NCBI GenBank assembly: GCA_022616415.1
Contig: JAKEEU010000040.1
Coordinates: forward strand, 1-64,000
Direction of reading: 5' to 3'
Length of the DNA: 64,000 bases
Origin: Candidatus Zhuqueibacterota bacterium
Lineage (GTDB): Bacteria > Zhuqueibacterota > Zhuqueibacteria > Zhuqueibacterales > Zhuqueibacteraceae
A model generated the notes under the pieces. The model was given only the letters and a program-made list of their open reading frames with translations. It did no database searches and had not been told where the DNA came from. Shown here one piece after another: positions 1 through 9,449 of this stretch (within the stretch, counting starts at the first letter, position 1; each line of letters opens with the position of its first letter). Position numbers and translations under genes: made by a program.

Positions 1-168
1 ATAAGAAACCACCACCTCCGCGTGGCTGATTTCGGGATTCTTGAGTTCGGCAAAAACCGTATGATTCAACCGCGAACCCAATTGGACTTTGTTGAGTAAC
101 AGCCCAATCAACGCCAGGCCGGAATAAGTGGTTAAACTCTCGTCCGATTGTTCTAAGATAAAGCGCAT
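1..168 (-). CDS. IS1380-family transposase, N-terminal part (cut by window edge)
   Basis: Reading leftward from an ATG at 168, 56 codons stay open to the window edge. The peptide starts MRFILEQSDESLTTYSGLAL and continues with a leucine-rich stretch. This matches the typical beginning of IS1380-type DDE transposases (short FxxE start, then GLAL hydrophobic segment) as I remember the family. A strong GGAGGTG ribosome binding site lies 5-6 bases before the ATG. The catalytic DDE core would lie to the left of the window, so whether the element is intact cannot be seen. The AT-rich stretch at about 185-260 should contain the element's end, but I could not define its terminal inverted repeat. Confidence 0.75.
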   Translation of the reverse strand, partial: MRFILEQSDESLTTYSGLALIGLLLNKVQLGSRLNHTVFAELKNPEISHAEVVVSY

Positions 169-377
169 CGTGCACCTCCGAGGTGATTAAGGTCATTTCA
201 TCATTACCTTAATTTAAGCACTTTATCTCAAAATTCCTCCGATTTTTTTCACGGATTTAGGTGAAATGCAAGTCCGGTATTGGCACAAAGTGCTGTACTC
301 GTAAGTTTCGCTTGCAGACTGGCAGTCTGCGCTACAAAAACTCTTTTTATCATTTTTTGCTTTTTATCTTTTTTGCT
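169..377. other. Intergenic end of the IS element and a short palindrome
   Basis: This gap has no credible gene. It holds the 5' flank of the transposase and a short inverted repeat GCAGACTGGCAGTCTGC near 314-330, of the REP-like type seen elsewhere in this window. The stop of the giant CHAT gene follows at 378. Confidence 0.4.
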
Positions 378-3300
378 TCACCTCCAATCCCCCGTCAGCC
401 CAAAGCTCGCCCAATAGGCCGGATGGCGGTTATGCTGGTCGCGCACGACGAGTTGGGCTTGGCGCAGCGCCTCGGCTTTGCTCAGGCCGGATTTGAGATA
501 GCGATAGAAACGCTTCACTGTGATCGCCGTCGCAAGATCATCCACCGTCCATAAGCTGGCAATGAGCGAGGGGGTGCCGGCAAAGATGAAGCCGCGCGCG
601 AGGCCGATGACTTCGTCGCCACCGGTGACTTTCGCCAAGCCGGTCTCGCAGGCAGAGAGCATGACGAGCGAGGCATTCAATTTCAGTCCAAAAATTTTGA
701 AAGCTTCCAGGCGGCCGGTGGCGTTGGTTGAATCCGGCGCCAGCAGCAACGCGGAAAAAAGCGGGTTGCGCTCGTCGTAAACGCCGTGGCAAGAGAGATG
801 AATGAGATTGGCTCGACTCGCGCCGGCAACGAGCGCGCTTGATGTCGCTTGTTTGCGCGCATAGCTTTCGATCTGTTCAAACGTTTGTTCGAGGCTGGTG
901 ATCTCTTTTTCGGCAAAGGGCAAATCGAAGCGCGCATTGCCGACATCCGGATTGCCGAGCGCCAGCACGCGATAATTCTCTTGCGCTTGAGCGAGAATTG
1001 ACGCGCCTTTGCGATAACAGAAGCCGAGCACGGTTGCACTCGGCGCGAGCGCCAAGGCGTAATGATCGATCAAGTACGTGCTATCGGCTTTTTGCAAAGC
1101 GGAAAATGGCAAATAATGCAACACGCCGTGCGGGACGATCACGAGCTGCTTCGCGCCAGCCAATAGCGGCTCGAGGGGTTTAACGAGAAGATCGTATAAT
1201 TCACGCGAAAAACTCTCAGTGGAAGCGCGCTTGATGATGGCGCGGCGGAATTGCACGATGCTCTCGCTCAAGCGGTTGCGGTCGAGCGGAGTTTGCACGG
1301 CGCGGGCCTGGCGGCGATCCACCACCCAGCTCACCAACTGGTCTTTCGCAAAGAAATACTCGACCAGCGCCACACTATCAGACAGCATCGATTGAACTTC
1401 GGTGAGTGGCAGCGACTCGACGCTCACCATGTCCGCCAGCTCGGGATTGGCGGCTTTCAATTCGACGAGAATATCGGCATACGCTTTTTGCAACGCGCTC
1501 AACGTGTCGTTCAAGGCGGACATCTCGAAACGACCGGTTTCAGTCGCCGGCTTTTGCAGCAGCGCGTTGATTTTACCTTGGGTGAAACTGATGCGATCTA
1601 ACAGCCGGTCGCGCCGATCGAGCAGCGCACGATCGGCGCCGGCGCCCAAATCGACTTTGCCGCTGGCCAACAGGTCGGCGAAGCTGCGGGATTTGGCGCG
1701 TTCGGCAAACGCCAAGGCTTCCGCCGAGCGATTCATTTGCAGCAGGAGCAAAACCGTTTCTTCGTAAATATCCGATTTGTTGTCGATGAAGCCGCTGCGG
1801 TACTCTTCGATTTTGATCTTCGCACTCTGGCGTTCGAGTGCTACTATCGCCCGGGTGTAAAATTCCACCGCCGGTTCGAATTCGCCGGACTGCCGTGACA
1901 ACGCGCCGAGCCGCCACAAGCAGCGCCATTGCATTTCGTCGAGCTTGCTCTCTTCCGCTTCTGCCAGCGCCTCGGTGAATGCCGCCCGCGCAAGAGATTT
2001 GTTGCCGCGATCGAGTGCAGCAAGGCCATTGGTGTAAAGCGTTTTTGAATAAGCGCGAGGATCGTTAAGATTCTGAGCCAGAACCTCGGCTTTAGCTAGG
2101 TTCGCCAGCGCCGAATCCGGCTGCCCCAGCGTTTGAAAAGCCTGGCCGAGAAAAAGATAATCATATAATAAACCGCGCGCAAAATCAGTCTGCCGATCCA
2201 ATGCCGCCGCTTGCTTGAAATTGGCCAGCGCTTGCTGGGGTTGCTGCTTTTGCACGTAAACCAATCCGATGTTTTTGTAAACCGTTGCTTGCTCGCGCGC
2301 TTCGTCGATTTCGAGCGCCAATTGCAGCGCCTGTTTCTCCGCATCGAGCGCCCTGTCGAAATCACCGAGGCTGAGCAAAATCAACCCCAGCGTGGAATGG
2401 CCGAGAAGTTTCTCTTTGGGATTGCGCGCCTGTTTGAGGCTGCGCTGTTGGTGCAGCAGCGCGTCTTGATAATCGCCGTTGAGCCAGTAGGTGTCAGCAA
2501 GATTTTGCTCGGCGCGCGCCAAATTCACCGTGTCCGCAATCGCCTCGAAAATCTGCAACGCCTTTTGATGAAACGCCAAAGCCCGGCCATACGCCGTGAG
2601 GCGACCATACGTTATGCCGGTAAGCTGATAAGCCGTCGCCAGTGCGCGCTGCTCCGCCGGCGTGGAAGGTTGTTTCGTTGCTAAAAAAACATTGGCGGCG
2701 TTTTCAAGATAAGTGAGCGCCGCACCGTATTGATCGTTTTGCAACGCCAGTTTGCCAAGCAAAATTTCGGCGTTGAAGCGCGGCAAAATTTGATTCTGCT
2801 GCTGGAGTATTTCCGCCGCCGGCTCTGCCTGCGCGATTGCCGCTGCATAGTCGCCAGCGGCTTCAAAAATGCGCGCCAATTGCAGACGCGAATCGGCAAT
2901 CGCCAAAGGATTCTTGACACGCTCGGCCAATTCGAGATATTTCCGCTCTGCCTCGGCTGCTGCCGTATAATTTTTCAACTGCAATTGCCACGTCGAGAGA
3001 TTGCGATAGCTTCGGGCGATTTGTCTGATGTCGTTCGCGGCCAGCGCGGCTTCCAAAATTTTTGTTTCGATCTCGCAAGCGGTGGCGTAATCATTGCCGG
3101 AAATCGCGCTGGATTTAATGAGCAAATAAAGATTCTGTATGGCCTCGTTTTGCCCGAGTTGCTGCGCCATCGTCAGCGCCGATTGATAGTAGCGCGCCGC
3201 GTCCAAAAACTCGCCCAGTTCTTGCGCGCGATTGCCCTTCAACACGGTTTCTTCAAAATTCCGGTTGGCGAATTGGCTTTTTTCGGCACCGGACATTCCC

Positions 3301-6300
3301 GCAAAGCCGGCCAGCTCGAATCCGGCCCAATCATGGGGATCGGGAAACTTTTCGCGAACGGCGTGCTGCGCGGCGCTCAACGCGGCAATTGCCGGCTCGC
3401 TGACCAAATTTTTATAAAAAGCTTTGAAAAAGATTTCGCGAATTTTCGGTTCGACCTGCCATTGCGAGCAAACGAGCGTCGGCGTACCGGCATAGATGAG
3501 ACTGCGTTGCAATGCCATCCATTCGTCACCGGCTTGCTCGGGCGTGTAAGGAAATGCCGTGTTCTCGAGCGCCACGAGACTCGCCGAAAGATCAAGCTCG
3601 AATAAACGATATAAAGGAATGAGCGCCGTATCCGGCGCCGCATGTTGATTCGCAGCAAGACGAAGCGTAAACCCCGAATCGAGCGGGCGCTGCGGTTGCA
3701 CGGCAAAATGATGTTGAATGTGCAGCAGTCCGGCTTGCTGAATTTTTTGCCGCGCCTCGCCGGAGAGCCAAGCCGCGCCGTGCAATACCTCAACTTTGAT
3801 TCTGGAAAGTTGTTGCGCCAAACTATCTGTCGCTATTAAGCCGCCATCGGTCTCTTGGCTCTTTGGCTCCTTGTCTACTTGGCTCCTTGTCTTCGCGTCC
3901 TGTAGAACCAGTAAATTGTTCTCATTCAAATTTTGATGACGTTCGGCAAATTTTAGCGCCAGCAAACTCGGCGCTTTCGCAATGGCGAACATATCCACCA
4001 CCGGCTCACCGTCATATTCCAAAGCTCCGAAAGGCAAATAATGCAAGCCGTCATCCGGTACGATGATCAAGCGCCGAAATTCATCCAAGCCGCGCACCGA
4101 GCCGAACAAAAATTTGGACAACTCTCGGGAAAGTGAAGCGCTATTATCGCGGCGCGCCTGCCATGCCTGCCGCAAATTGGCGATGCGCGCGCACAATTGT
4201 TGGCGTGTGATCGGCACACGTGTTTGCTCCAAATTCTCGTGCGTGATCAACCATACAATCAACTCATTTTCCGTGACAAAATATTCGAGAATGGCGGTTT
4301 CGGCATCGAGCGAATCTTGCAGCGCTTGCGTATCCACGGTTTGAATGCTGAAAAAACTCGCCAATTCCGGATCTTCGGCGAGCGCTTCATTCACCACCTT
4401 TTGATATTCACGCTCGGCGTCGGCCAACTCGTGACTCACACGCGCCAGTTCTTTTGGGCGCTGAGGATCTTCAGCTTCGAGCTTGACAAGCTCACCACGC
4501 CAGCGGCTGATGTTGCGCTGCCAATACGGCGCGCTTCCGCCGCGCCCCCCCCAAATCAAGCGATGGCGCTCTTTTTTCGGCAGGATATAACGCGTCGAAA
4601 TGAGATTGACAAAACGATTGCTCCGCGCCCGTTCGGCCAGCTCCAACGCGGCACGAAACTCCCCTTGTTCAGCCAACAGCGTGACGGCATTCTCGTAGAG
4701 CGTGAGTTCCTCGGCGGTTTCGGCAAGCCGCTGCTCGCTGCCTTCCGGCTCTTCGGGCAAGCTTTCGAGAGTTTGAATGGCGTGGCGATACCATTCAACG
4801 GCGGAATGTTGCGCCAACGGATTTTCCGGCGGCAATTGCACGGCGCGGCAAATCGTGCCGATCGCATGCTCGACGCGCCATGTCAGTTCGGCAAAATTTT
4901 TCTCGACGGCGAGGGCGTGGGCGCGCGCCAAATGTTCCGTTGCCAAACGATAGTCGCTCAACAAAACATACAAGCTCGCGAGATTTCGTCGCACGATCAC
5001 TTCCTCCCGAAACAAACGGCTGGTTTGGGCAATGGCAAGTGCAGTATCATACGCCGCTTGCGCGCGCGACAAATTTTGCAGGGCGCGATACGTGCGCTCG
5101 ATGCTGTGCGAAAGATCGCCGTTGCTCGGCTCGGGGGGATTGGCCTGATCCGCCAGTAAATGCTGCGCCGTGTAAAAATGAAAATTGCCCAACGTATTCA
5201 ACGCGGCCAGCTTTTGGCGCGGCGCGAGCAAGCCAATCTGATTCAAATCGGCGGCCGAGGCTTGCAATAGTGAATCGACGGCGCGCTGCCACGCGGCGTT
5301 CTCTTGCACCAACGCAATGTTGCCCATGTTGATCAGATTGACGATTTTGCCGCCGGGCAAGTGCAGCCGGTCGCACAAATTGAACGAGCGCTGAAAATAC
5401 TCATACGCCTTGCCGAAATCGTGATAAGCGTACCAAAGATTCCCGAGGTTGTTGAGCGCTCTCGCCTCGCCTATCCGGTTTCCGTCACGCCGAAACGTTT
5501 CAGTCTTTTTTTCAAACAAATCGATGGCGTTGAGAAAATCCTTCTCCGTCACGTAGCCCTCGCCGGTGATGCTGAACAGCAGCGCCTTCTCCTGCTCGTA
5601 GGTCAGCCCCTCGGTGTTCGATTCGCCGAACGGATCGATCGTCATCCAAAAAATCGGCAGCAGGCTGAATAATTTGATGATGAGCTTGCCCGGCTTCGGC
5701 TCCGGAAAATCGCCTTTATCGCTCTGCGCCAACATGGCCAGCGAGCGCTCACTTTTGGTGATGGCCTCGTCGCTTTCCTTGTTTTGCTGATGATTGTACG
5801 CCATGTTCCGCCACACCAGCGCCAGATCGTTCTGCCGATTTTCGCGCCGGCTGACCGTGTCGACTTTGGCGTAGTATTCGTTTGAGGTGTCGTAATCACC
5901 TTTGCTCTGATAGAGCAACGCCAACCGTTGCAAATTGCGCAGCTCGCCGTCCACGTCGCGCAACTCCCGGCACAATCTGACCGCGGTTTGCAAAAACGGC
6001 GCGGCCTCGTCGTAACGGCGGATGGCCCAACCGCACTCGCCGATGCGCTCGAAAATGATGGCTTGTTGGCGGGTGGAAACGAAGGTGCTGTCGTGCTGAA
6101 GCTTGAGGCGATAATAACGAAAGGCATTCTCGAAGCCGAATTCCCCGAGATTGTAATAATTGTTGGCGAGGTTGAGCGCCAGGCGCGCCTCCATTGCCGG
6201 ATCGGTTTTTTCGTCATTGAGTGCGATGGCGATGGTCAAAACGTCAATGGCTTTTTCATACCATCGCGCCGGCGGTTTGGGCGGGCGCAACGTGAGGGTG

Positions 6301-8681
6301 CGGCGGACGTTATCCAGCCAGAGCGGCAACGCCAGGGCGACACGCTCGAAAAAACCCTTGCGGCGCTCGCGCTCTTTTTGTTCCAAGTTTTCAATCGCTT
6401 CGTAATTGAACCCCAACGTCAAATAGGCCGGCACGAGACGGTAGTTCATGCCCAAAGCGCGCTCAATCAGTGCCGCCGAGTGGCGCAGCAAACCGACGTC
6501 GTTCTCGCCCTTGTACGAATATGCCAAGCCGAGCGCGTACAATGCGACTTCATTCCCCGGCTCGGCAGCCGTTTGCTTTTCATATTCGGCAACCGCCTCG
6601 TCAACGTCCCCGAGCGCCTGCTTCGCCTCCACGTAGCCGCGATGCGCTTCGAGGTTCTTGGGATCATATTGCCGCGCTTGTTGAAAGAGCGCCAGCGCCA
6701 GCTCGTAATCGCGCGCTCTGGCGAGCAAACGCGCTCGCCGAATCAGCGCCTCGGTCAGCTCCAGACGCGCCTCGCTCGCCGAAAGTTTTTCCGCATACTG
6801 CTCATTCAGTTTGAGATAAAATTGCGCCGCGGCTGGAAATTCATTGTCGCGAATGTGCAAACGAATCAACTGCAGCATGGCTTCGGCGCGGAGATTTTGC
6901 AGATATGCGTCGGGGTGATTTTCCAGCAGCGCGATCAGATTTTGATATTCATTTGCCGCCAATTTGTTTTCGCCATCACGAAACAGGCGTTCGGCCATGC
7001 GAAAACGCGCGGCGTGCGCCACCGCCGGATGCGCCAAGTGTTTTTGGATTGCGCGCTGATAAGATGCCAATGTGTCCACCACCATCGCGCTCCTCAGCAC
7101 GCCATCGAGCAAGCGGTTGATCGCCGTCGACCGCCAATCTTGGCGGTCGCGATAAGTCGTGACGATTTGCAAATAAGACGCTTCGCCGGCGTCGGTGCGA
7201 CCCAGCGCGATGAGAATATCACCGGCGCGGAGCAAGGCTTCGTAGCAAGCTTCGGCAATATTGGAATATTTCTCAGGAATGGTTTTAAAATGTTGCAGTG
7301 CTGCTTCGATTTTGCCTTCGCGCTGGAGCGCTTTGCCGGTTTCCAAAGTGCACAAGGCTCGTGCTGCTGGCCAATTCTGGCTGTGGGCGCTAATATCGGC
7401 AAAGCGCTTCGAATCTCGCCCCAGTTTCGTCAATTCGATTTCGGCAAAAGCCGCCGCTTCGAAACGGCCGGCATACTCTTGCGCCACTTGCACAAAAATC
7501 ATTTTCGCTTTGGCCGTATCGCCGAGTGTCAGATAGCGCCGGCCTATTTCCAAATCCGCGCGGCTCAACCACTGCGCCGAGTCGGGAAAATAAAAACGCA
7601 AAGATGAAAAGGCGAGCAAAGCCAGCTCGGGAGTTTCGATCTCCTGCGCGGCGGCAAAACTTTCTTCCGGTGTGTTGTGGCGCGTGATCAGTCCGGTTTC
7701 CGGAATGCGCCACAGGTCGAGATTGCCGTAGCGATTCGCTGCGTAATAAATCGCGTGATCCTTTCCCCAAAATGGAAACAGCGCACTTTCTTGCGACGAA
7801 GTAATTTGCAATTCCTGGTTGGCAGCAGCAGGAGCAGTTGCAGTGGCACTAGCAGGGGAAAGTGTGATGAGGCGCAAATGCGATTTGGGCAGTAGGTTTG
7901 GTTGATCGTGGCCCGACTTATTATTTCCCTCGAAGCGCTGTACAAGAATTTGCCGGCCATCCGGCGACCACGATGGAAATTGATTGTCGCCGTCGAAAGT
8001 AATTTGCCGGCGTTGGCGATCCGCCTCGGCGGTATCGGCATTGATGATAAAAATTTGATTGCCGGTTGCAGTTGGACAGGAAATCGCGAGCTGTTTTCCA
8101 TCTGGCGACCATGCCGGTTGGGTGCCGCCTTGTTGCGTCAACGGATATTTTTTTTGCGCCTTGATTTCGTAGAGCCAAATTTGCTCGGCGCCGGCAGCGC
8201 CCAAGCTGAACGCAATCTTTTTACCGTCGGGAGAACAAGCGGGATAAGCTTCGCGTTCAAGATTATGCTTGAGCAATTTGGTTTTGCCAGGAGAAAGCGT
8301 GCCATCGCCGTGCTTGAGCTTTAGCAAATAGAGATTGCCTTCGGCATCATCGCGCCGCGAGATAAAAGCCATGGTCTTTCCATCAGGCGACCAGGTTGGG
8401 CTGTAGTCATCGCTCGTGTGCGTCGTGAGTGGTGTCGCGAGTCCGCCTCCAGCAGGCTTCACCCAAATATCATAATTTTTGTTGGCGCGCGAAACGTAAG
8501 CAATCCACTTCCCATCCGGCGAGAGCGCCGGCATGAGATCCGCTTCGGGATGCGTGGTGATGGGATAAGGCTCGGCAAGAAAAATGTTTGACTGTTCATT
8601 AGGAAGCTTTTGGCCAACGGCTATGGCTTGGAAAAGCAGTCCGAGTATGGAAAGGATGAAAAATATAGTTGATTTTTTCAT
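378..8681 (-). CDS. Giant exported protein: TolB-like propeller, TPR arrays and two CHAT domains
   Basis: The protein has 2767 residues. Residues 1-23 form a signal peptide (MKKSTIFFILSILGLLFQAI..). Residues about 35-340 hold repeated SPDG blades of the PD40/TolB propeller type, followed by long TPR arrays. A first CHAT-like domain lies at about 1480-1775, a second TPR array at about 1790-2350, and a second CHAT domain runs to the C-terminus. CHAT domains are caspase-like cysteine proteases with a His-Cys dyad. The second copy has both residues, H2632 in HLSCHG and C2678 in LSACETG. The first keeps H1658 but has Thr1708 in LENTAF where Cys is expected, so it looks inactive. The likely location is outside the inner membrane. 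The partner or substrate is unknown. The gene stands alone, with a divergent small-RNA unit upstream. Confidence 0.9.
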   Translation of the reverse strand: MKKSTIFFILSILGLLFQAIAVGQKLPNEQSNIFLAEPYPITTHPEADLMPALSPDGKWIAYVSRANKNYDIWVKPAGGGLATPLTTHTSDDYSPTWSPDGKTMAFISRRDDAEGNLYLLKLKHGDGTLSPGKTKLLKHNLEREAYPACSPDGKKIAFSLGAAGAEQIWLYEIKAQKKYPLTQQGGTQPAWSPDGKQLAISCPTATGNQIFIINADTAEADRQRRQITFDGDNQFPSWSPDGRQILVQRFEGNNKSGHDQPNLLPKSHLRLITLSPASATATAPAAANQELQITSSQESALFPFWGKDHAIYYAANRYGNLDLWRIPETGLITRHNTPEESFAAAQEIETPELALLAFSSLRFYFPDSAQWLSRADLEIGRRYLTLGDTAKAKMIFVQVAQEYAGRFEAAAFAEIELTKLGRDSKRFADISAHSQNWPAARALCTLETGKALQREGKIEAALQHFKTIPEKYSNIAEACYEALLRAGDILIALGRTDAGEASYLQIVTTYRDRQDWRSTAINRLLDGVLRSAMVVDTLASYQRAIQKHLAHPAVAHAARFRMAERLFRDGENKLAANEYQNLIALLENHPDAYLQNLRAEAMLQLIRLHIRDNEFPAAAQFYLKLNEQYAEKLSASEARLELTEALIRRARLLARARDYELALALFQQARQYDPKNLEAHRGYVEAKQALGDVDEAVAEYEKQTAAEPGNEVALYALGLAYSYKGENDVGLLRHSAALIERALGMNYRLVPAYLTLGFNYEAIENLEQKERERRKGFFERVALALPLWLDNVRRTLTLRPPKPPARWYEKAIDVLTIAIALNDEKTDPAMEARLALNLANNYYNLGEFGFENAFRYYRLKLQHDSTFVSTRQQAIIFERIGECGWAIRRYDEAAPFLQTAVRLCRELRDVDGELRNLQRLALLYQSKGDYDTSNEYYAKVDTVSRRENRQNDLALVWRNMAYNHQQNKESDEAITKSERSLAMLAQSDKGDFPEPKPGKLIIKLFSLLPIFWMTIDPFGESNTEGLTYEQEKALLFSITGEGYVTEKDFLNAIDLFEKKTETFRRDGNRIGEARALNNLGNLWYAYHDFGKAYEYFQRSFNLCDRLHLPGGKIVNLINMGNIALVQENAAWQRAVDSLLQASAADLNQIGLLAPRQKLAALNTLGNFHFYTAQHLLADQANPPEPSNGDLSHSIERTYRALQNLSRAQAAYDTALAIAQTSRLFREEVIVRRNLASLYVLLSDYRLATEHLARAHALAVEKNFAELTWRVEHAIGTICRAVQLPPENPLAQHSAVEWYRHAIQTLESLPEEPEGSEQRLAETAEELTLYENAVTLLAEQGEFRAALELAERARSNRFVNLISTRYILPKKERHRLIWGGRGGSAPYWQRNISRWRGELVKLEAEDPQRPKELARVSHELADAEREYQKVVNEALAEDPELASFFSIQTVDTQALQDSLDAETAILEYFVTENELIVWLITHENLEQTRVPITRQQLCARIANLRQAWQARRDNSASLSRELSKFLFGSVRGLDEFRRLIIVPDDGLHYLPFGALEYDGEPVVDMFAIAKAPSLLALKFAERHQNLNENNLLVLQDAKTRSQVDKEPKSQETDGGLIATDSLAQQLSRIKVEVLHGAAWLSGEARQKIQQAGLLHIQHHFAVQPQRPLDSGFTLRLAANQHAAPDTALIPLYRLFELDLSASLVALENTAFPYTPEQAGDEWMALQRSLIYAGTPTLVCSQWQVEPKIREIFFKAFYKNLVSEPAIAALSAAQHAVREKFPDPHDWAGFELAGFAGMSGAEKSQFANRNFEETVLKGNRAQELGEFLDAARYYQSALTMAQQLGQNEAIQNLYLLIKSSAISGNDYATACEIETKILEAALAANDIRQIARSYRNLSTWQLQLKNYTAAAEAERKYLELAERVKNPLAIADSRLQLARIFEAAGDYAAAIAQAEPAAEILQQQNQILPRFNAEILLGKLALQNDQYGAALTYLENAANVFLATKQPSTPAEQRALATAYQLTGITYGRLTAYGRALAFHQKALQIFEAIADTVNLARAEQNLADTYWLNGDYQDALLHQQRSLKQARNPKEKLLGHSTLGLILLSLGDFDRALDAEKQALQLALEIDEAREQATVYKNIGLVYVQKQQPQQALANFKQAAALDRQTDFARGLLYDYLFLGQAFQTLGQPDSALANLAKAEVLAQNLNDPRAYSKTLYTNGLAALDRGNKSLARAAFTEALAEAEESKLDEMQWRCLWRLGALSRQSGEFEPAVEFYTRAIVALERQSAKIKIEEYRSGFIDNKSDIYEETVLLLLQMNRSAEALAFAERAKSRSFADLLASGKVDLGAGADRALLDRRDRLLDRISFTQGKINALLQKPATETGRFEMSALNDTLSALQKAYADILVELKAANPELADMVSVESLPLTEVQSMLSDSVALVEYFFAKDQLVSWVVDRRQARAVQTPLDRNRLSESIVQFRRAIIKRASTESFSRELYDLLVKPLEPLLAGAKQLVIVPHGVLHYLPFSALQKADSTYLIDHYALALAPSATVLGFCYRKGASILAQAQENYRVLALGNPDVGNARFDLPFAEKEITSLEQTFEQIESYARKQATSSALVAGASRANLIHLSCHGVYDERNPLFSALLLAPDSTNATGRLEAFKIFGLKLNASLVMLSACETGLAKVTGGDEVIGLARGFIFAGTPSLIASLWTVDDLATAITVKRFYRYLKSGLSKAEALRQAQLVVRDQHNRHPAYWASFGLTGDWR

Positions 8682-8834
8682 AAAATTGTCTATTTTTCAG
8701 TAAAAAAAGGCTATTGCATTAACCATGAATTCGGAATAAATGGCTATTTCTATCCATGACCATATCTGTGACAAACGGGGTTTACATAAGGGGATAAACA
8801 AAAGAACCTTTGCCATTTTCCTGCTTGAAAACTC

Positions 8835-8863
8835 TTGACAATTTTAAAATAATTAGTTATATT
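8835..8863 (+). promoter_or_regulatory. Near-consensus sigma-70-type promoter
   Basis: TTGACA at 8835-8840 is followed by exactly 17 bases and TATATT at 8858-8863. It points rightward, away from the giant CHAT gene, and no protein gene follows on this strand. It probably drives the candidate small RNA starting at about 8870. Confidence 0.65.
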
Positions 8864-8869
8864 AAAATT

Positions 8870-8964
8870 GTTCTGCCCGTTAATCGGGCAGCATCGTTCT
8901 TTACTTAAAGTAAAGAACCCTCAAAGGTTTCTGCCGCTGAACCGTGATCAGCGGCATTTTTATT
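8870..8964 (+). ncRNA. Candidate free-standing small RNA, about 95 nt
   Basis: A consensus promoter ends seven bases before the predicted start. Three hairpins follow in order: CTGCCCG/CGGGCAG (8873-8891), a perfect 11-bp stem GTTCTTTACTT/AAGTAAAGAAC (8896-8918), and TGCCGCTGA/TCAGCGGCA (8932-8956) followed by TTTTTATT, a textbook intrinsic terminator on the plus strand. No open reading frame fits the unit, and the next genes to the right run in the opposite direction. The unit may be a trans-acting small RNA. It may also be the leader or attenuator of a gene since lost, because the neighbouring DUF3800 gene is truncated. I do not recognise it as a known RNA family. Confidence 0.55.
8932..8964 (+). 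terminator. Intrinsic terminator of the candidate small RNA
   Basis: A 9-bp perfect stem (TGCCGCTGA with TCAGCGGCA) around a 7-base loop is followed on the plus strand by TTTTTATT. On the minus strand the hairpin is not followed by a T run, so it ends a rightward transcript. Confidence 0.7.
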
Positions 8965-9021
8965 CTCAACCCTACCACTTTGGATTGCTTCTCATCTTCA
9001 TAAGCGCTGATTGGCTTTTGA

Positions 9022-9348
9022 CTACATAAGCTCCTCATCGGCGTGATGAAATCGGAGCGCATCCATTTCATCTCGCGCGAGCAGTATGCAGCGGAAGCGC
9101 ATTTCTTCCCGAAAAAACAGGCGCACCAAATCGAGATAAAAGTCAAGCCGGGATGGGCTAACTCGATTCCATTTGAATTCACCCCAAACATGGTATTGGT
9201 CCCGAAACTGCTTGATTAGACCTTTAAAGCGGGGCCTCTTCGAAGCCTCAATCCAGAGCCCCCCAATGAGCACGTACCTCCCTGCGGTTGCACGCTCTGT
9301 TCGAAAAAGCTCCTGGCGACTCTCGTCACAATAAATTTCAAAGTCCAT
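9022..9348 (-). pseudogene. DUF3800 protein, truncated after 108 residues
   Basis: The start MDFEIYCDESR, the YVLIGGLWIEA segment and GEFKWNRVS match the N-terminal half of DUF3800 proteins, which usually run over 200 residues and carry an acidic, RNase H-like active site beginning with this DES. The frame stops at DEELM, inside what is normally an HHxDEEL region, and no downstream frame continues the family. I infer a 3' truncation, with the small-RNA unit now abutting the break. Function is probably lost. Confidence 0.6.
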
Positions 9349-9449
9349 GCTTTTCTCCCATCAAAAAGTCTTCGAGGCACTCGCCTGCGGCCGTAGGCTG
9401 ACGCTCGCGCCAAATAAAATGATCAAATAATTCAAATAATCTATTGTCC

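Noticed and set aside
5928..7607. Long plus-strand open frame of 559 codons opposite the giant CHAT gene
   Set aside because: It is the mirror of a well-supported coding frame with signal peptide, TPR and CHAT motifs; the antisense product has no recognisable motif and the same pattern recurs with other long antisense frames.
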